Below, one piece after another: positions 6,277 to 6,660 of a stretch of 6,660 bases of DNA. Position 1 is the first letter of the stretch. The number at the start of each line of letters is the position of its first letter. The notes beneath the pieces are model-generated. The model had not been told where the DNA came from and did not search any database. It saw only the letters and a list, made by a program, of their open reading frames with translations. This stretch comes from Fimenecus sp045532175 (GTDB taxonomy: Bacteria > Bacillota > Clostridia > Oscillospirales > Acutalibacteraceae), in contig JAZSFK010000002.1 in the NCBI GenBank assembly GCA_045532175.1, positions 1-6,660 on the forward strand, in the 5' to 3' direction. Both the position numbers and the translations under genes were made by a program.

Positions 6277-6660
6277 ATGGCACGAAAAACTGAATGCCTT
6301 GCAATGCTTCTTGCCGGCGGTCAGGGAAGCCGTCTTGGTATCCTTACAAAGAATATTGCAAAGCCTGCTGTACCATACGGCGGAAAATACGGAATCATTG
6401 ACTTCCCACTTTCAAACTGTGTAAATTCAGGTATTTCAACTGTGGGTGTGCTCACTCAGTATCAACCACTTGAACTCAATGATTACATAGGCAATGGTCA
6501 GGCATGGGACTTGGACCGTGCAAATGGTGGTGTGCACATTCTTTCACCTTATCAGCAGATTAAAGGCACAGAATGGTATAAAGGCACAGCAAACGCTATT
6601 TATCAGAATATCAATTTCATCGACCGTTATAATCCTGAATATGTTGTTATTCTTTCAGGT
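6277..6660 (+). CDS. glgC: Glucose-1-phosphate adenylyltransferase (ADP-glucose pyrophosphorylase), 3' partial
   Basis: This enzyme makes ADP-glucose and pyrophosphate from glucose-1-phosphate and ATP, the committing step of bacterial glycogen synthesis, in the cytoplasm. The first 128 codons are present and remain open at the window end; the family is usually about 380-430 aa. The nucleotidyltransferase fold is clear: nucleotide-binding loop at residues 13-20 (AGGQGSRL), KPAVP at 29-33, IIDFPLSNC at 40-48, TQYQP at 60-64, and the WYKGTANAI segment at 100-108. The last visible residues (ILSG, 125-128) lead into the expected metal-binding D/H of the active site. The sequence resembles the Bacillus/Clostridia type that often pairs with a non-catalytic GlgD. 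Residue 39 is Gly in GGKYGIIDF, where the family normally has Arg. glgD and glgA are expected downstream but not seen. Confidence 0.96.
   Translation, partial: MARKTECLAMLLAGGQGSRLGILTKNIAKPAVPYGGKYGIIDFPLSNCVNSGISTVGVLTQYQPLELNDYIGNGQAWDLDRANGGVHILSPYQQIKGTEWYKGTANAIYQNINFIDRYNPEYVVILSG

Overview
The window looks like chromosomal DNA of a low-GC Gram-positive bacterium, most likely a gut- or rumen-type clostridium (Ruminococcus/Oscillospiraceae-like). This is an inference. It rests on AT-rich sequence, strong AGGAGG-type ribosome binding sites, a Firmicutes-style heterodimeric ABC exporter, and a short GlgB (no N1 domain) followed directly by a GlgC resembling the Bacillus/Clostridia type. 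All genes are on the + strand and coding density is high. No mobile element, CRISPR array, tRNA or rRNA was seen.

Region 1 (1-4067) is a drug-efflux-type operon. It holds the C-terminal 134 codons of a MarR-family regulator, cut by the window edge, and then two half-size ABC exporter subunits of 584 and 637 aa. The genes overlap (8 nt, then 1 nt in TAATG), so translation is probably coupled. The two subunits fit a TM287/TM288- or LmrC/LmrD-like heterodimer. The first carries the degenerate Walker B and switch residues (Asp for Glu, Gln for His) and the second carries a full catalytic Walker A/B/His set but a non-canonical LSQGQ signature. The MarR protein is presumably the local repressor. 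A clear intrinsic terminator (4077-4105) closes the operon.

Region 2 (4106-4339) is a roughly 235-base AT-rich intergenic stretch. It holds two perfect 15-bp odd-centred palindromes that share a TAACAAAAT core repeated 22 bp apart, a further imperfect inverted repeat, and then a good sigma-A promoter with an extended -10 about 50 bp before glgB. The palindromes are the most interesting non-coding signal here and are candidate operators for glycogen gene control.

Region 3 (4340-6660) starts a glycogen synthesis operon. It has a complete glgB (branching enzyme, all GH13 catalytic residues present) and, 47 bp later, the first 128 codons of glgC (ADP-glucose pyrophosphorylase), which runs off the window. 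GlgC makes ADP-glucose and GlgB adds alpha-1,6 branches to the polymer; glgD and glgA would be expected further downstream but are not visible. The visible GlgC has Gly at a position that is usually Arg in this family and that belongs to the allosteric site of the E. coli enzyme.

I found no wholly new system. The leads are the palindrome cluster, the GlgC substitution and the subfamily traits of the exporter.
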